Source: Yoonia sp. SS1-5
GTDB taxonomy: Bacteria > Pseudomonadota > Alphaproteobacteria > Rhodobacterales > Rhodobacteraceae
Assembly (NCBI RefSeq): GCF_038443705.2
Contig: NZ_CP151767.2
Span: forward strand, 3,897,501-3,961,500
DNA length: 64,000 nt
Reading direction: 5' to 3'
Shown: positions 41,926-50,221 of the stretch, piece by piece
How positions within the stretch are numbered: the stretch's first letter is position 1
How the letters are laid out: every line of letters starts with the position of its first letter
Notes under the pieces: generated by a model
What the model was told of the DNA's origin: nothing
The model's input: only the letters and a program-made list of their open reading frames with translations
Databases searched by the model: none
Translations under genes and position numbers: made by a program

Positions 41926-42828
41926 ATGGAACTCTGGATCCCGATCACACTTGGCGCTGCATTTGCGCAGACACTGCGTTTCATGCTGCAAAAACACTTG
42001 AAGTCCACGCAGCTGTCCACCGCTGGCGCGACCTTTGCGAGATTTGTGTATTCGGCCCCCTTGGTTGCCGTCATCGCAGTGGTCTATGCGCGCAGCAGCG
42101 GGCAGGGCAGCCCGCAGATCCCGGTTGCCTTTTGGCCCTATATGCTTGCCGGCGGGATTTCGCAGATTGTCGCAACCATGTGCGTGGTTGCGTTATTTGC
42201 CCATCGCAATTTCGCGGTCGGGATCACGTTCAAAAAGACCGAGGTCCTGCTCAGCGCGCTGGTTGGATTTGTTGTCCTGGGCGATGTCTTCACCCTGCCG
42301 GCGCTGGGAGCGATGGTCCTGGGGCTGGCAGGGGTCTTGCTGCTGTCTGATCCGCCGGGCGGTTCGGGACCATTGCATCAACGTATCTTCAACCGGGCCA
42401 CGGCACTGGGGTTGGGGGCAGGGCTATTGTTCGGGGTCTCCGGCAACGGCTATCGAGGGGCGGCGCTGGCGCTGGAACATGGTGATTTCTTTTACCGGGC
42501 CATTGTCACACTGGCGTTTGTGACGGCCTTTCAAAGTCTGGCCATGGCGTTGTGGCTGGTCTGGCGCGAACGGGGGCAAATCACGGCCGTACTGGTCGCA
42601 TGGCGGATCGCCGGGCTGGTCGGGCTGACCAGCATGATCGGGTCCATCTGCTGGTTTGCGGCCTTTACCCTGCAAAACGTGGCTTATGTAAATGCGCTTG
42701 GGCAGGTTGAGTTGTTGTTTTCAATTGTGATCGGCGCCGTCGTTTTCGGGGAACGTATCTCGGCCCGGGAATGGCAGGGGCTGTCACTGCTGACCCTCAG
42801 CGTCATTGCTTTGGTGCTGGCGATCTAG
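41926..42828 (+). CDS. DMT-superfamily transporter (EamA)
   Basis: A 300-residue protein with ten membrane helices and two EamA repeats; for example FAVGITFKKTEVLLSALVGF in the first repeat and LGQVELLFSIVIGAVVFGER in the second. It starts 47 bases after the carnitine fusion gene and may belong to the same unit, but the substrate (a quaternary amine or any other metabolite) cannot be told. Its TAG stop opens a GGGTT/GACCC palindrome. Confidence 0.85.
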   Translation: MELWIPITLGAAFAQTLRFMLQKHLKSTQLSTAGATFARFVYSAPLVAVIAVVYARSSGQGSPQIPVAFWPYMLAGGISQIVATMCVVALFAHRNFAVGITFKKTEVLLSALVGFVVLGDVFTLPALGAMVLGLAGVLLLSDPPGGSGPLHQRIFNRATALGLGAGLLFGVSGNGYRGAALALEHGDFFYRAIVTLAFVTAFQSLAMALWLVWRERGQITAVLVAWRIAGLVGLTSMIGSICWFAAFTLQNVAYVNALGQVELLFSIVIGAVVFGERISAREWQGLSLLTLSVIALVLAI

Positions 42829-42840
42829 GGTTAAGACCCA
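42826..42840. repeat. GGGTC-family palindrome at the DMT stop
   Basis: TAGGGTTAAGACCCA; the TAG is the stop of the DMT gene. The arms have one G-T opposition. Confidence 0.55.
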
Positions 42841-42849
42841 TTGGCCGGC

Positions 42850-43527
42850 TTACAACAGTTGTTTGCCGCCCAGCCTGCTGATCAGATGCGCCTCGTCATC
42901 GTTGCGAAAGAACGGGACGCTGGGCACCGGACCGCCGCGGGCGACATGGGTCATAAGCTCACCCAGAACAACCTGCGTAATAAAGGGCAGATCGAAATTG
43001 CGGGCGTCAGCCAGACGGATCCACTGCAGATGCGACAGCTCGTCCTCGGCGCCGCTGAAATCGTCAGGGTCCGTGGTCAGCTTGTCTGCATCGGCCAGAA
43101 AAAAGCGGGCGTCAAAGCGGCGGGGCCGGCCCTTTGGGGTGACGGCCCGAAAGAAGAATTCCAATGCCTGCCCATGTGGCCTGTGCCCGGTGGCGGCAAA
43201 GCCGCGCCAGCCCGGGGGGGCGTCGGGCCAATTGTCAGGTTGGCCAAGGATCTGGCCGGTTTCCTCCCAAAGCTCGCGGATGGCGGCGGCCACCAGCGCC
43301 TGCGCGGGCAAAGCGCTGTCGAGGGCCAGACGGGTTTCGCTGACAGCATCAAGACGACCAACGGGAATGGTGGCATCATTGACGTCTACCGCGCCACCCG
43401 GAAAGACGAATTTGCCGGGCATGAACGCAGCCGTTGCACCGCGCTGTCCCATCAACACGGCAGGATCGGTCCCCTGATCGCGGATGATGATCAGTGTCGC
43501 GGCGTCCCGAATGGCGGTTTTGTTCAT
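42850..43527 (-). CDS. Nudix hydrolase (NUDT19-like)
   Basis: A 225-residue protein with FMPGKFVFPGGAVDVNDATI before the box and ALVAAAIRELWEETGQILGQ in it (R-E-x-x-E-E-T-G). The long insertion between the PGG and the Nudix box is typical of the NUDT19/coenzyme-A-type subgroup. The likely substrate is a CoA derivative or other nucleoside diphosphate, by family. It lies 21 bases downstream of DUF983 on the same strand. Confidence 0.87.
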   Translation of the reverse strand: MNKTAIRDAATLIIIRDQGTDPAVLMGQRGATAAFMPGKFVFPGGAVDVNDATIPVGRLDAVSETRLALDSALPAQALVAAAIRELWEETGQILGQPDNWPDAPPGWRGFAATGHRPHGQALEFFFRAVTPKGRPRRFDARFFLADADKLTTDPDDFSGAEDELSHLQWIRLADARNFDLPFITQVVLGELMTHVARGGPVPSVPFFRNDDEAHLISRLGGKQLL

Positions 43528-43548
43528 CCCCTTACCCTTTTTCGCGGG

Positions 43549-43938
43549 TCAGGCAGAATGACCGAACCCATGCATGCGTCGGGCCCACTGAATGCCCACA
43601 ACCATACCTTTCAACCTTGGCAGAAGATAAAGCGACAACGCAACCGCGCCAATTGCAAGGATCGTCGCCATTACCAGCGGATCAGGGCGCAGGTGAACCC
43701 ACATGATATGCATCGCAAAACCAAGGATATGGGCAACCAGTAGGATCGTCAGATAGGCAGGGCCGTCATCTGCGCGGTGATGGTGCAGCGCCTCTTGGCA
43801 TACCGGGCATTGGTCTGTGACCTTCAGGTAGCCTTCGAACATGGCGCCATCACCGCAATTGGGGCAGCGACGGCAAACGCCGTGCCACATGGCGGGTTTC
43901 ATTGGCCGGTCGTCGCCTATTGTCTGTGCGTCGGACAT
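43549..43938 (-). CDS. DUF983 family membrane protein
   Basis: A 129-residue protein: a zinc-ribbon (CRRCPNCGDGAMFEGYLKVT and CPVCQEAL) followed by two membrane helices, YLTILLVAHILGFAMHIMW and VMATILAIGAVALSLYLL. This fixed layout is DUF983, often near cox or nudix genes. The function is not established. ATG 43938 is the start. The next 209 bp, up to the EF-hand gene, hold no gene. Confidence 0.88.
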   Translation of the reverse strand: MSDAQTIGDDRPMKPAMWHGVCRRCPNCGDGAMFEGYLKVTDQCPVCQEALHHHRADDGPAYLTILLVAHILGFAMHIMWVHLRPDPLVMATILAIGAVALSLYLLPRLKGMVVGIQWARRMHGFGHSA

Positions 43939-44147
43939 TCGTAAGCTCCATTCTGTTAGAGGTCACATGGCCCAATGGGCACAATATTAAAAGGGTGGTG
44001 TGGCACTTTGCGCCAGCCTTGGGCTGATTTTTGTCATCCGTCTCAACTTTTTTGCGACATTCGCGACGGAATACCGACAGTGCGACGTTGAAGGAGGGTC
44101 AGCGCGGCAAAACTGGCTGCGCGATTGATCACAAATGAGGAAAGCAG

Positions 44148-44591
44148 ATGAAAAAGACAGCAATGATGACAATGTTCGTATTGGCACTAAGCGGGGTTGC
44201 GGGTGCCGCATCCGCCGATGACCGACCTGACTTCGCTACACTCGACAGCAATGGCGACGGCGCGTTGAGCCTGGCCGAGATACAGGCACGCGGTCAGATG
44301 CGGTTTGACGAGGCTGACAGCAACGCAGATGGCGCATTGTCGGCGGAAGAGCTTGCAGCCGCTAGCGCACGCAACGCAACAGAGCGCAGCGCGCGCATGC
44401 TGGAACGGCTGGACGCCAATGGCGACGGTTTGCTGCAGCGCGATGAAATGCAGCCGCGCGGTGGCGACAGGGCCGCAAAGATGTTCGAAAGGGTGGATGC
44501 AGATGGTGACGGCCAGCTGAGCGAGGCGGAATTTGATGCAGCCAAAGCCCGATGGGGCAATCGGCGTGGTGGCCCGCGCGGGCGTGGGTAA
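44148..44591 (+). CDS. Secreted EF-hand protein
   Basis: A 147-residue protein with a signal peptide (MTMFVLALSGVAGAASA) and four EF-hand-like loops: LDSNGDGALSLAEI, ADSNADGALSAEEL, LDANGDGLLQRDEM and VDADGDGQLSEAEF, each with the D-x-N/D-x-D-G pattern of calcium binding. The tail is Arg/Gly-rich. ATG 44148 follows AGGAAAGCAG. It heads a unit with an ECF sigma gene, an anti-sigma-like gene and a Spy-like protein, suggesting a role in periplasmic metal sensing or envelope stress. Confidence 0.85.
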   Translation: MKKTAMMTMFVLALSGVAGAASADDRPDFATLDSNGDGALSLAEIQARGQMRFDEADSNADGALSAEELAAASARNATERSARMLERLDANGDGLLQRDEMQPRGGDRAAKMFERVDADGDGQLSEAEFDAAKARWGNRRGGPRGRG

Positions 44592-44665
44592 GGATGCATC
44601 TGGTGGCGGCCATCCCGGCTGCCACCGATTGCACGGCGGCCACCGGCGAGGTAGCAGAACTGCGC

Positions 44666-45253
44666 ATGATCACAGCGTCGTCCCCTGATGCGCAGGTCTC
44701 TGACGAGGCTTTGCTGGTTGCCTTCGCGCTTGGCGATGGGCAAGCCGCACGCGACTTGTCCGTGCGGCTTTTGCCACGGGTGCTGGCGCAGGCCTATCGG
44801 ATGTTAGGCGATCAGGCAGCGGCCCAGGATGTGTCGCAAGAGGCGATGATGCGTCTTTGGAAAATTGCGCCTGACTGGCGGCAGGGTGAGGCGCAGGTCA
44901 GCACCTGGCTTTACCGGGTCGTGGCCAATCTGTGTACCGACCATCTGCGCAAGCGGCGCCCGATATCGGCATTGGATGATGTGGCCGAACCTGCCGATCC
45001 GGCCCCCGGTGCAGTGGCTGGCTTGCAGCACAAGGCGCGCATGCAGGCCCTTGCCGATGGGCTGGCCGCCTTGCCACCCCGACAGGCCCAGGCCGTATCG
45101 TTACGGCATCTGGAGGGGTTGTCGAATGCTGAAATCGCACAGATCATGCAGATCAGTCTGCGGTCTGTTGAAAGCCTGACAGCGCGGGGCAAACGCGCGC
45201 TCGCCGCCGCAATGGCAAACCGGAAAGAAGAGTTGGGATATCAAGATGACTGA
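44666..45253 (+). CDS. ECF-family RNA polymerase sigma factor
   Basis: About 195 residues. Region 2: RVLAQAYRMLGDQAAAQDVS and QEAMMRLWKIAPDWR, with VSTWLYRVVANLCTDHLRKR. Region 4: LPPRQAQAVSLRHLEGLSNA and EIAQIMQISLRSVESLTARG. ATG 44666 gives a normal N-terminus; ATG 44594, a few bases after the EF-hand stop, is possible. The stop overlaps the next gene by 8 bases, the usual coupling of an ECF sigma with its membrane anti-sigma factor. Confidence 0.87.
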   Translation: MITASSPDAQVSDEALLVAFALGDGQAARDLSVRLLPRVLAQAYRMLGDQAAAQDVSQEAMMRLWKIAPDWRQGEAQVSTWLYRVVANLCTDHLRKRRPISALDDVAEPADPAPGAVAGLQHKARMQALADGLAALPPRQAQAVSLRHLEGLSNAEIAQIMQISLRSVESLTARGKRALAAAMANRKEELGYQDD

Positions 45254-45602
45254 CCCAAATGACAAATGGCTTGATGCAATCCTGGACGATGCGCGTGATG
45301 CCCGCCCACAGGTGCCTGACGCCTTGATGGCGCGTGTTCTTGCGGATGCGGCTGCAGCGCATGCGCCCCCCGAACCGGTCATGTCAAACGCGCCGCGCGG
45401 TTGGGCCGCAATTGCACAGCTGCTGGGCGGCATGCCTGCCTTGGGTGGTCTTGCCACGGCTGCGGTGGCCGGGCTCTGGCTGGGCATCGCACCCCCGCCC
45501 GTGATCGAGACATTCTCGGCCGGCCTTTTTGGGGATACCGTGTCGGTCAACATACTTGAGGTTGATGACTTCATTCTGGCGGGGGATATCGCAGATGGCT
45601 GA
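45246..45602 (+). CDS. Putative membrane anti-sigma factor
   Basis: A 118-residue protein: a short N-terminal cytosolic helical part (KWLDAILDDARDARPQVPDA and LMARVLADAAAAHA), one membrane segment near LGGLATAAVAGLWLGIA, and a small periplasmic tail. Family membership is not recognised; the role is inferred from its 8-base overlap with an ECF sigma gene, its topology and the Spy-like gene that follows, also overlapping by 8 bases. Confidence 0.6.
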   Translation: MTDPNDKWLDAILDDARDARPQVPDALMARVLADAAAAHAPPEPVMSNAPRGWAAIAQLLGGMPALGGLATAAVAGLWLGIAPPPVIETFSAGLFGDTVSVNILEVDDFILAGDIADG

Positions 45603-46077
45603 TCCGAAGGTTGCAAAACCCGCGCGCATGTTGCGGGTCGCGCTGGTGATTTCGCTGGCATTGAACCTGCTGATCGTGGGTATCGTTGTCGGGGCGGCGG
45701 CCAGCGGCAAATTTGCCAATGGCCCGCCGCGCGCCTTCGATCTTGGATTTGGGCCCGTTGGTCGGGCGCTGGACCGGGATGAGCGGCGGGCAATCGGGAC
45801 CGCGATGCGACGCGATGCGGATCTGCGCGCCATGAATCCGCGCGCGCATGTGGCCCAGATGGTTGATGTGCTGCGCCAGGTTCCGTTTGATCCCGATGCG
45901 CTGACTGCGGTGATGCAGACCCGGCAGGCGCAGATGTCGCAGATACAGTCCAAGGCACAGGCAAATCTGGTCGCGCAGATCACGGCCATGTCGCCAGAGC
46001 GGCGCCAGATTTTCGCAGATCGGTTGGCGCAGGAACTGCAGCGCCCGCGGAATGACCGAAAATCGTCAGGCGGCTGA
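45595..46077 (+). CDS. Spy/CpxP-like periplasmic protein (heavy-metal-resistance type)
   Basis: A 160-residue protein: one N-terminal membrane helix (MLRVALVISLALNLLIVGIV), then a helical periplasmic part with LDRDERRAIGTAMRRDADLR, MVDVLRQVPFDPDALTAVMQ and LVAQITAMSPERRQIFADRL, the LTxxQ-like pattern of the CpxP/CnrX/Spy fold. Relatives act as periplasmic chaperones or metal sensors beside ECF sigma factors. ATG 45595 overlaps the anti-sigma gene. The 3' end overlaps the convergent PleD-like gene by 12 bases. Confidence 0.78.
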   Translation: MADPKVAKPARMLRVALVISLALNLLIVGIVVGAAASGKFANGPPRAFDLGFGPVGRALDRDERRAIGTAMRRDADLRAMNPRAHVAQMVDVLRQVPFDPDALTAVMQTRQAQMSQIQSKAQANLVAQITAMSPERRQIFADRLAQELQRPRNDRKSSGG

Positions 46078-47469
46078 GCGGCTGGCCGCGCGGCTGATCG
46101 CCACCTGATCCCGCCCGGCCGATTTTGCGGCGTATAGTGCGGTATCGGCTTCATCGCACATTTGTTTGGCGGCCTTTTCGGTCAATTCCGAATGCGGCCG
46201 CACGGCCACGCCGACCGAAACGGTGACGTTCAGCGGCGGATGGGCCTTGCCCACATCAAAGGGTGCCCGGTTGACGATCCGGCGCAGCCTGTCGGCAGCC
46301 GCATGTGCTTGCGCTGCGCTGGTACGGGGCATCGCGATCAGAAATTCCTCGCCGCCGACCCGGGCGACCAGATCAATCGCGCGCAGGTTTTCGCGCAGCC
46401 GATCAGCCAGTTGCACAAGCACGCTATCGCCTGCCGGATGGCCAAAACGGTCATTGATGGATTTGAAATGATCAATATCCAGCATCATGATCGCAAGGGC
46501 TTGGCCCGACAGGCGCGATTGCTCGACCAGACGGCCCAGATGCGGGTCGACATAACGCCGATTATAGAGGCCCGTCAGCGGATCGGTCAGTGCGGCCTGT
46601 AGCCCGTTGCGAACGGTTGTGCGCAGATGATCATGCGTTCGTTTACGCCGGATCAGCGCCTTGGCCCGCAGGGTAATCTCGGCGGTGGCCAGACATTCGG
46701 GCACCGCATCATCGGCGCCAAGATCAAGGAACATCGCCGCGATATCAGGGCTGGCATCCGGCGTAATGACCAAAAGACCCGATTGGCGTGTGGCCGCGCG
46801 CGACCGCAAGTCCGACACCAGTCCAAATAATTGCCGGTCATCCCCGTGCTGTCGTGTCCCGTCGATCACAAACAGATCGGGGGCGGGCCGGGTGCTGTTG
46901 TTCTTCAGCACCTCTGGCGTCCTGATCTGTTTCACAGGCAGCGCCAGCCCGTACCGCAGCATATCCAGCAACCCACTTGCATCTGTATCGTCCGGGGTCA
47001 ACAAAGCCACTTTCGCGGGCGGCTGGAATTGCGCCGGTGCTTCCTCGAACCCAAGCGCGCGGCTTGTCGTATCGCGCATCAGCAGGTCTTCCCATGCACT
47101 GCTGACGCGCAAAAGGCTCCGGATACGGGCCATCAACAACACGTCATTCATCGGATTGGGCAAAACGTCATCCGCGCCCGCATCCAATGCAGCAAGCCGG
47201 GCCCGGGCCGTATCGGCCACGCCGACGGCAATCACCGCGATATTGGCGGTTTCCCTTTCCGATTTGAGTGTTTTACAAAAGGCATGCCGATCTTCCACCG
47301 GATCAGAGAGGTTAATGAGGATAAGGTCCGGCCGGTTTGTGGAAATGATGGCCTCGGCCTCGATTCTGCTACCGCAGGCATCTACCTGAAATTGCGCAGC
47401 AATCATCTTTACCTTCAACACAATGCGATTGGTTGCGACGGTATCAACAATCAGAATTCGGCCGGGCAT
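46066..47469 (-). CDS. PleD-like diguanylate cyclase with degenerate receivers
   Basis: A 467-residue REC-REC-GGDEF protein. The C-terminal domain has DPLTGLYNRRYVDPHLGRL and active-site RVGGEEF, with a RAID inhibitory I-site five residues earlier, so synthesis of c-di-GMP and product feedback are likely. In the first receiver the position of the phospho-Asp of Caulobacter PleD (D53) is Asn53 (LILINLSDP), the conserved Lys is also Asn (VLPNPM), and the acidic pair is reduced (IVDT). Phosphorylation control is therefore probably lost or changed. ATG 47469 follows GGAGAGACGAA. divK is not adjacent. Confidence 0.9.
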   Translation of the reverse strand: MPGRILIVDTVATNRIVLKVKMIAAQFQVDACGSRIEAEAIISTNRPDLILINLSDPVEDRHAFCKTLKSERETANIAVIAVGVADTARARLAALDAGADDVLPNPMNDVLLMARIRSLLRVSSAWEDLLMRDTTSRALGFEEAPAQFQPPAKVALLTPDDTDASGLLDMLRYGLALPVKQIRTPEVLKNNSTRPAPDLFVIDGTRQHGDDRQLFGLVSDLRSRAATRQSGLLVITPDASPDIAAMFLDLGADDAVPECLATAEITLRAKALIRRKRTHDHLRTTVRNGLQAALTDPLTGLYNRRYVDPHLGRLVEQSRLSGQALAIMMLDIDHFKSINDRFGHPAGDSVLVQLADRLRENLRAIDLVARVGGEEFLIAMPRTSAAQAHAAADRLRRIVNRAPFDVGKAHPPLNVTVSVGVAVRPHSELTEKAAKQMCDEADTALYAAKSAGRDQVAISRAASRSAA

Positions 47470-47561
47470 TTCGTCTCTCCTCAAGAGCGGATCGCGTCAA
47501 AGTTGGCCCAATTTCTGCCCAAAAAGTTAAGAAACGGTTGCCGAAAAAATGAGGATTGTAA

Positions 47562-47840
47562 ATGAACCCTGAACAGGCCCAGACGATCGCTATTCAGGCC
47601 CTTGGCTGGTTGGCCGGGAATGATGAACTTTGCCCTGTTTTTCTAGGATCAACCGGCGGGTCGGTTGATGATATGCGCCAAAAAGCGGCTGATCCGGCGT
47701 TCCAAACGGCAGTGCTGGATTTCCTGACCATGGATGATGCATGGGTCATCGCTTTTTGTGACAGCGCAGGGCTGGCCTATGATATGCCGATGCGCGCCCG
47801 CGCCTGCCTGCCCGGGGCAGAGCAGGTTCATTGGACCTGA
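47562..47840 (+). CDS. DUF3572 family protein
   Basis: A 92-residue protein typical of DUF3572 in alphaproteobacteria: MNPEQAQTIAIQALGWLAGN, then a helical core with QTAVLDFLTMDDAWVIAFCD. The function is not known. It is divergent from the PleD-like gene, a conserved link, and its stop is 2 bases before the start of the HAD gene, so these two are co-transcribed. Confidence 0.88.
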   Translation: MNPEQAQTIAIQALGWLAGNDELCPVFLGSTGGSVDDMRQKAADPAFQTAVLDFLTMDDAWVIAFCDSAGLAYDMPMRARACLPGAEQVHWT

Positions 47841-47842
47841 CC

Positions 47843-48556
47843 ATGGGGCAGGGGACAAAAGGGGCTCCCATTCGGGGCATGATCTTTGACAAGGATGGCA
47901 CGCTTTTCGATTTTGATGCGACCTGGGCCGCCTGGACCAAGGCAATGCTGCAACGCGAGTTGGACGGCGACGCAGACAGGATCGCCGCCATGGCGGATGC
48001 CATGGGCTTTGATCTTGGGTCGGAACGGTTTCGCAATGGCAGCCCGGTTGTGGCCGGTACTGCAGGCGAGATCGCCGATATCATGCTGGAATTTCTGCCC
48101 GATGCGGATCGCGACCAGCTATTGCATCGGATGAACACGCTGGCCGGTGACGTGGCACAGGTCGCGGCGGCCCCACTGCGCCCGCTCCTGGCTGATCTTC
48201 GGTCCCGCGGGTTGCGCCTTGGTGTTGCGACCAATGATGCAGAGGCGCCTGCGCTTGTACATCTGGACCGGGCGGGCATACGCGCCCAGTTCGATTTCGT
48301 GGCCGGCTATGACAGCGGGCATGGGGGCAAACCTGCGCCCGGGCAATTGCATGCCTTCTGCGATCAGACCGGCCTTGTGCCGGAATGCTGCGTGATGGTG
48401 GGCGACAGCTTGCATGATCTGCATGCCGGGCAGGCCGCGGGGATGATCACAATCGGGGTGCTGACCGGTCCAGCCCCGGCGGAGGAGCTGGCCCCATTTG
48501 CAGCGGTGGTTTTGCCCAGCATCGCGGCGATCCCCGACTGGCTGGACCGCCGCTAG
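47843..48556 (+). CDS. HAD-family phosphatase (phosphoglycolate phosphatase-like)
   Basis: A 237-residue HAD hydrolase: motif I IFDKDGTLFDFDATW, motif II in LRLGVATNDAEAP (Thr), motif III Lys in GHGGKPAPGQLHAF and motif IV MVGDSLHDLHAGQAAG. The alpha-helical cap between motifs I and II fits the Gph-like subgroup; substrate uncertain. ATG 47843 is used; a TTG at 47831 would overlap DUF3572. A perfect terminator follows. Confidence 0.88.
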   Translation: MGQGTKGAPIRGMIFDKDGTLFDFDATWAAWTKAMLQRELDGDADRIAAMADAMGFDLGSERFRNGSPVVAGTAGEIADIMLEFLPDADRDQLLHRMNTLAGDVAQVAAAPLRPLLADLRSRGLRLGVATNDAEAPALVHLDRAGIRAQFDFVAGYDSGHGGKPAPGQLHAFCDQTGLVPECCVMVGDSLHDLHAGQAAGMITIGVLTGPAPAEELAPFAAVVLPSIAAIPDWLDRR

Positions 48557-48564
48557 GGGCCATT

Positions 48565-48585
48565 TCCGACACTCGGTGTCGGTTT
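48565..48585 (+). terminator. Rho-independent terminator after the HAD gene
   Basis: CCGACAC-TCG-GTGTCGG followed by TTTT: a 7-bp perfect stem with a 3-base loop, 9 bases after the HAD stop. Confidence 0.85.
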
Positions 48586-48642
48586 TCACGGACACACGGA
48601 CCATCCGCCCTGCCAGTCTGGTGCCTGACCGGAGGGACACAG

Positions 48643-50202
48643 ATGGCGGATCGCAGCAAGACTAGACGACGTGGCGGCGGGCGTGCGGGCAATGCGGCAC
48701 GGCGCATGACCGCAAGCATTGATCAGATGCCCTGGAACCCCCCGATCAATCATGACCGACCCACCGAACCGCTGGGGCCTGAAGGGGTGCAGGCGATCCA
48801 TGATGGGGCAATGCGCATCCTGGAGGATATCGGGATCGAGTTCCTGAACGAAGAGGCATTAGGACTTTTCAAACAGGCCGGATGCAAGGTGACGGGGACC
48901 AATGTGCGGATGGGCCGCGACTGGGTGATGGAAATGCTGGGACATGCGCCAGCGCAGTTTGACATCACCCCCCGCAACCCTGATCGCAAGATCACGATTG
49001 GCGGAAAACATATCCTGTTTGGCAATGTCTCATCCCCGCCGAATTATTTCGACCTTGAGATCGGCAAGAAGGTCGCCGGCAGCCGGGCACAATGTGCGGA
49101 TCTGCTGCGCCTGACCCAATTCTTCAACTGCATTCATTTTGCCGGCGGCTATCCGGTTGAACCGGTGGATATCCATGCCTCGGTCCGGCATCTGGATGTG
49201 GTCTACGACAAGATGACCCTGACCGACAAAGTTGCGCATGCCTATTCGCTGGGCAAAGAGCGGGTCGAAGACGTGATGGAGATGGTCAAGATCGCCAGCG
49301 GGCTGACCGAGGAGGCGTTTGCCGCAAAGCCGCACATGTATACCAACATCAACTCGACCTCGCCGCTCAAGCATGATGTGCCGATGATTGACGGCTGTTT
49401 GCGATGCGTGCGGCGCGGGCAGGCTGTGGTTGTCACCCCGTTCACGCTGGCCGGGGCCATGGCGCCGGTCACAATGTCCGGCGCTGTGACCTTGTCGATT
49501 GCAGAAGCGCTGAGCGCGATTGCCTTATTCCAATATGTTGCACCGGGCGCTGCATGTGTGATCGGCACGTTCACCAGTAATGTTGATATGAAATCGGGCG
49601 CCCCCGCCTTTGGCACGCCCGAATATATGCGGGCGACACAGATGACCGGGCAGATGGCCCGCTTTTACGGGTTGCCGATGCGCGCCTCGGGGGTGTGTGC
49701 AGCGAATGTGCCTGACGGGCAAGCCATGTGGGAGACCTCAAATTCGCTTTGGTCTGCTGTCCAGTCTGGCACGAATGTCGTCTATCACGCCGCAGGCTGG
49801 CTGGAAGGCGGGCTGATCGCCAGCCCCGAGAAATTCGTCATGGATTGCGAAGTGCTGCAAATGATCCAGCGTTACATGGAGCCTGCTGTGATTGCCACGA
49901 CCCCCGACGACATCGCGGTCGCGGCAATCAAGGAGGTTGGGCCAAACGGGCATTTCTTTGGGATAGATCACACGCAGGAACGCTATGAGACCGCGTTCTA
50001 TCAACCCTTCGCCTCGGACTGGCGCAACTTCGAAGCATGGGAGGCGGCAGGCGGCGTTTGGACGGCGGAACGGGCGCATCGGATATTCAACGACATCATC
50101 CACAATTTCGAGGCGCCGCCGATGGATGTCGCGGTCAAGGACGCGCTTGCCGATTTTGTGGCACGCCGCAAGGCAGAGGGCGGCGCACCAACTGATTTCT
50201 AG
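48643..50202 (+). CDS. MttB-superfamily trimethylamine/betaine methyltransferase
   Basis: A 519-residue non-pyrrolysine MttB homologue. Family blocks include AMRILEDIGIEFLNEEALGL, VSSPPNYFDLEIGKKV and FGTPEYMRATQMTGQMARFY; there is no in-frame TAG, so it is of the MtgB-like class. Known members demethylate glycine betaine or related quaternary amines to a corrinoid protein, but many in Rhodobacterales are uncharacterised. No corrinoid protein gene is next to it. It starts with a strong GGAGGG 7 bases before ATG 48643. Betaine from the carnitine operon 8 kb away is a possible substrate. Confidence 0.87.
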   Translation: MADRSKTRRRGGGRAGNAARRMTASIDQMPWNPPINHDRPTEPLGPEGVQAIHDGAMRILEDIGIEFLNEEALGLFKQAGCKVTGTNVRMGRDWVMEMLGHAPAQFDITPRNPDRKITIGGKHILFGNVSSPPNYFDLEIGKKVAGSRAQCADLLRLTQFFNCIHFAGGYPVEPVDIHASVRHLDVVYDKMTLTDKVAHAYSLGKERVEDVMEMVKIASGLTEEAFAAKPHMYTNINSTSPLKHDVPMIDGCLRCVRRGQAVVVTPFTLAGAMAPVTMSGAVTLSIAEALSAIALFQYVAPGAACVIGTFTSNVDMKSGAPAFGTPEYMRATQMTGQMARFYGLPMRASGVCAANVPDGQAMWETSNSLWSAVQSGTNVVYHAAGWLEGGLIASPEKFVMDCEVLQMIQRYMEPAVIATTPDDIAVAAIKEVGPNGHFFGIDHTQERYETAFYQPFASDWRNFEAWEAAGGVWTAERAHRIFNDIIHNFEAPPMDVAVKDALADFVARRKAEGGAPTDF

Positions 50203-50207
50203 AAAGC

Positions 50208-50221
50208 GGGTCCTGACCCTA
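50208..50221. repeat. GGGTC-family palindrome at the znuA stop
   Basis: GGGTC-CT-GACCC followed by TA. On the minus strand the znuA TAG stop (50219-50221) opens it. It lies 6 bases after the MttB stop, between convergent genes. Confidence 0.65.

Noticed and set aside
48643..50202. Pyrrolysine-containing trimethylamine methyltransferase.
   Set aside because: There is no in-frame TAG and the protein has the length of non-pyrrolysine homologues.
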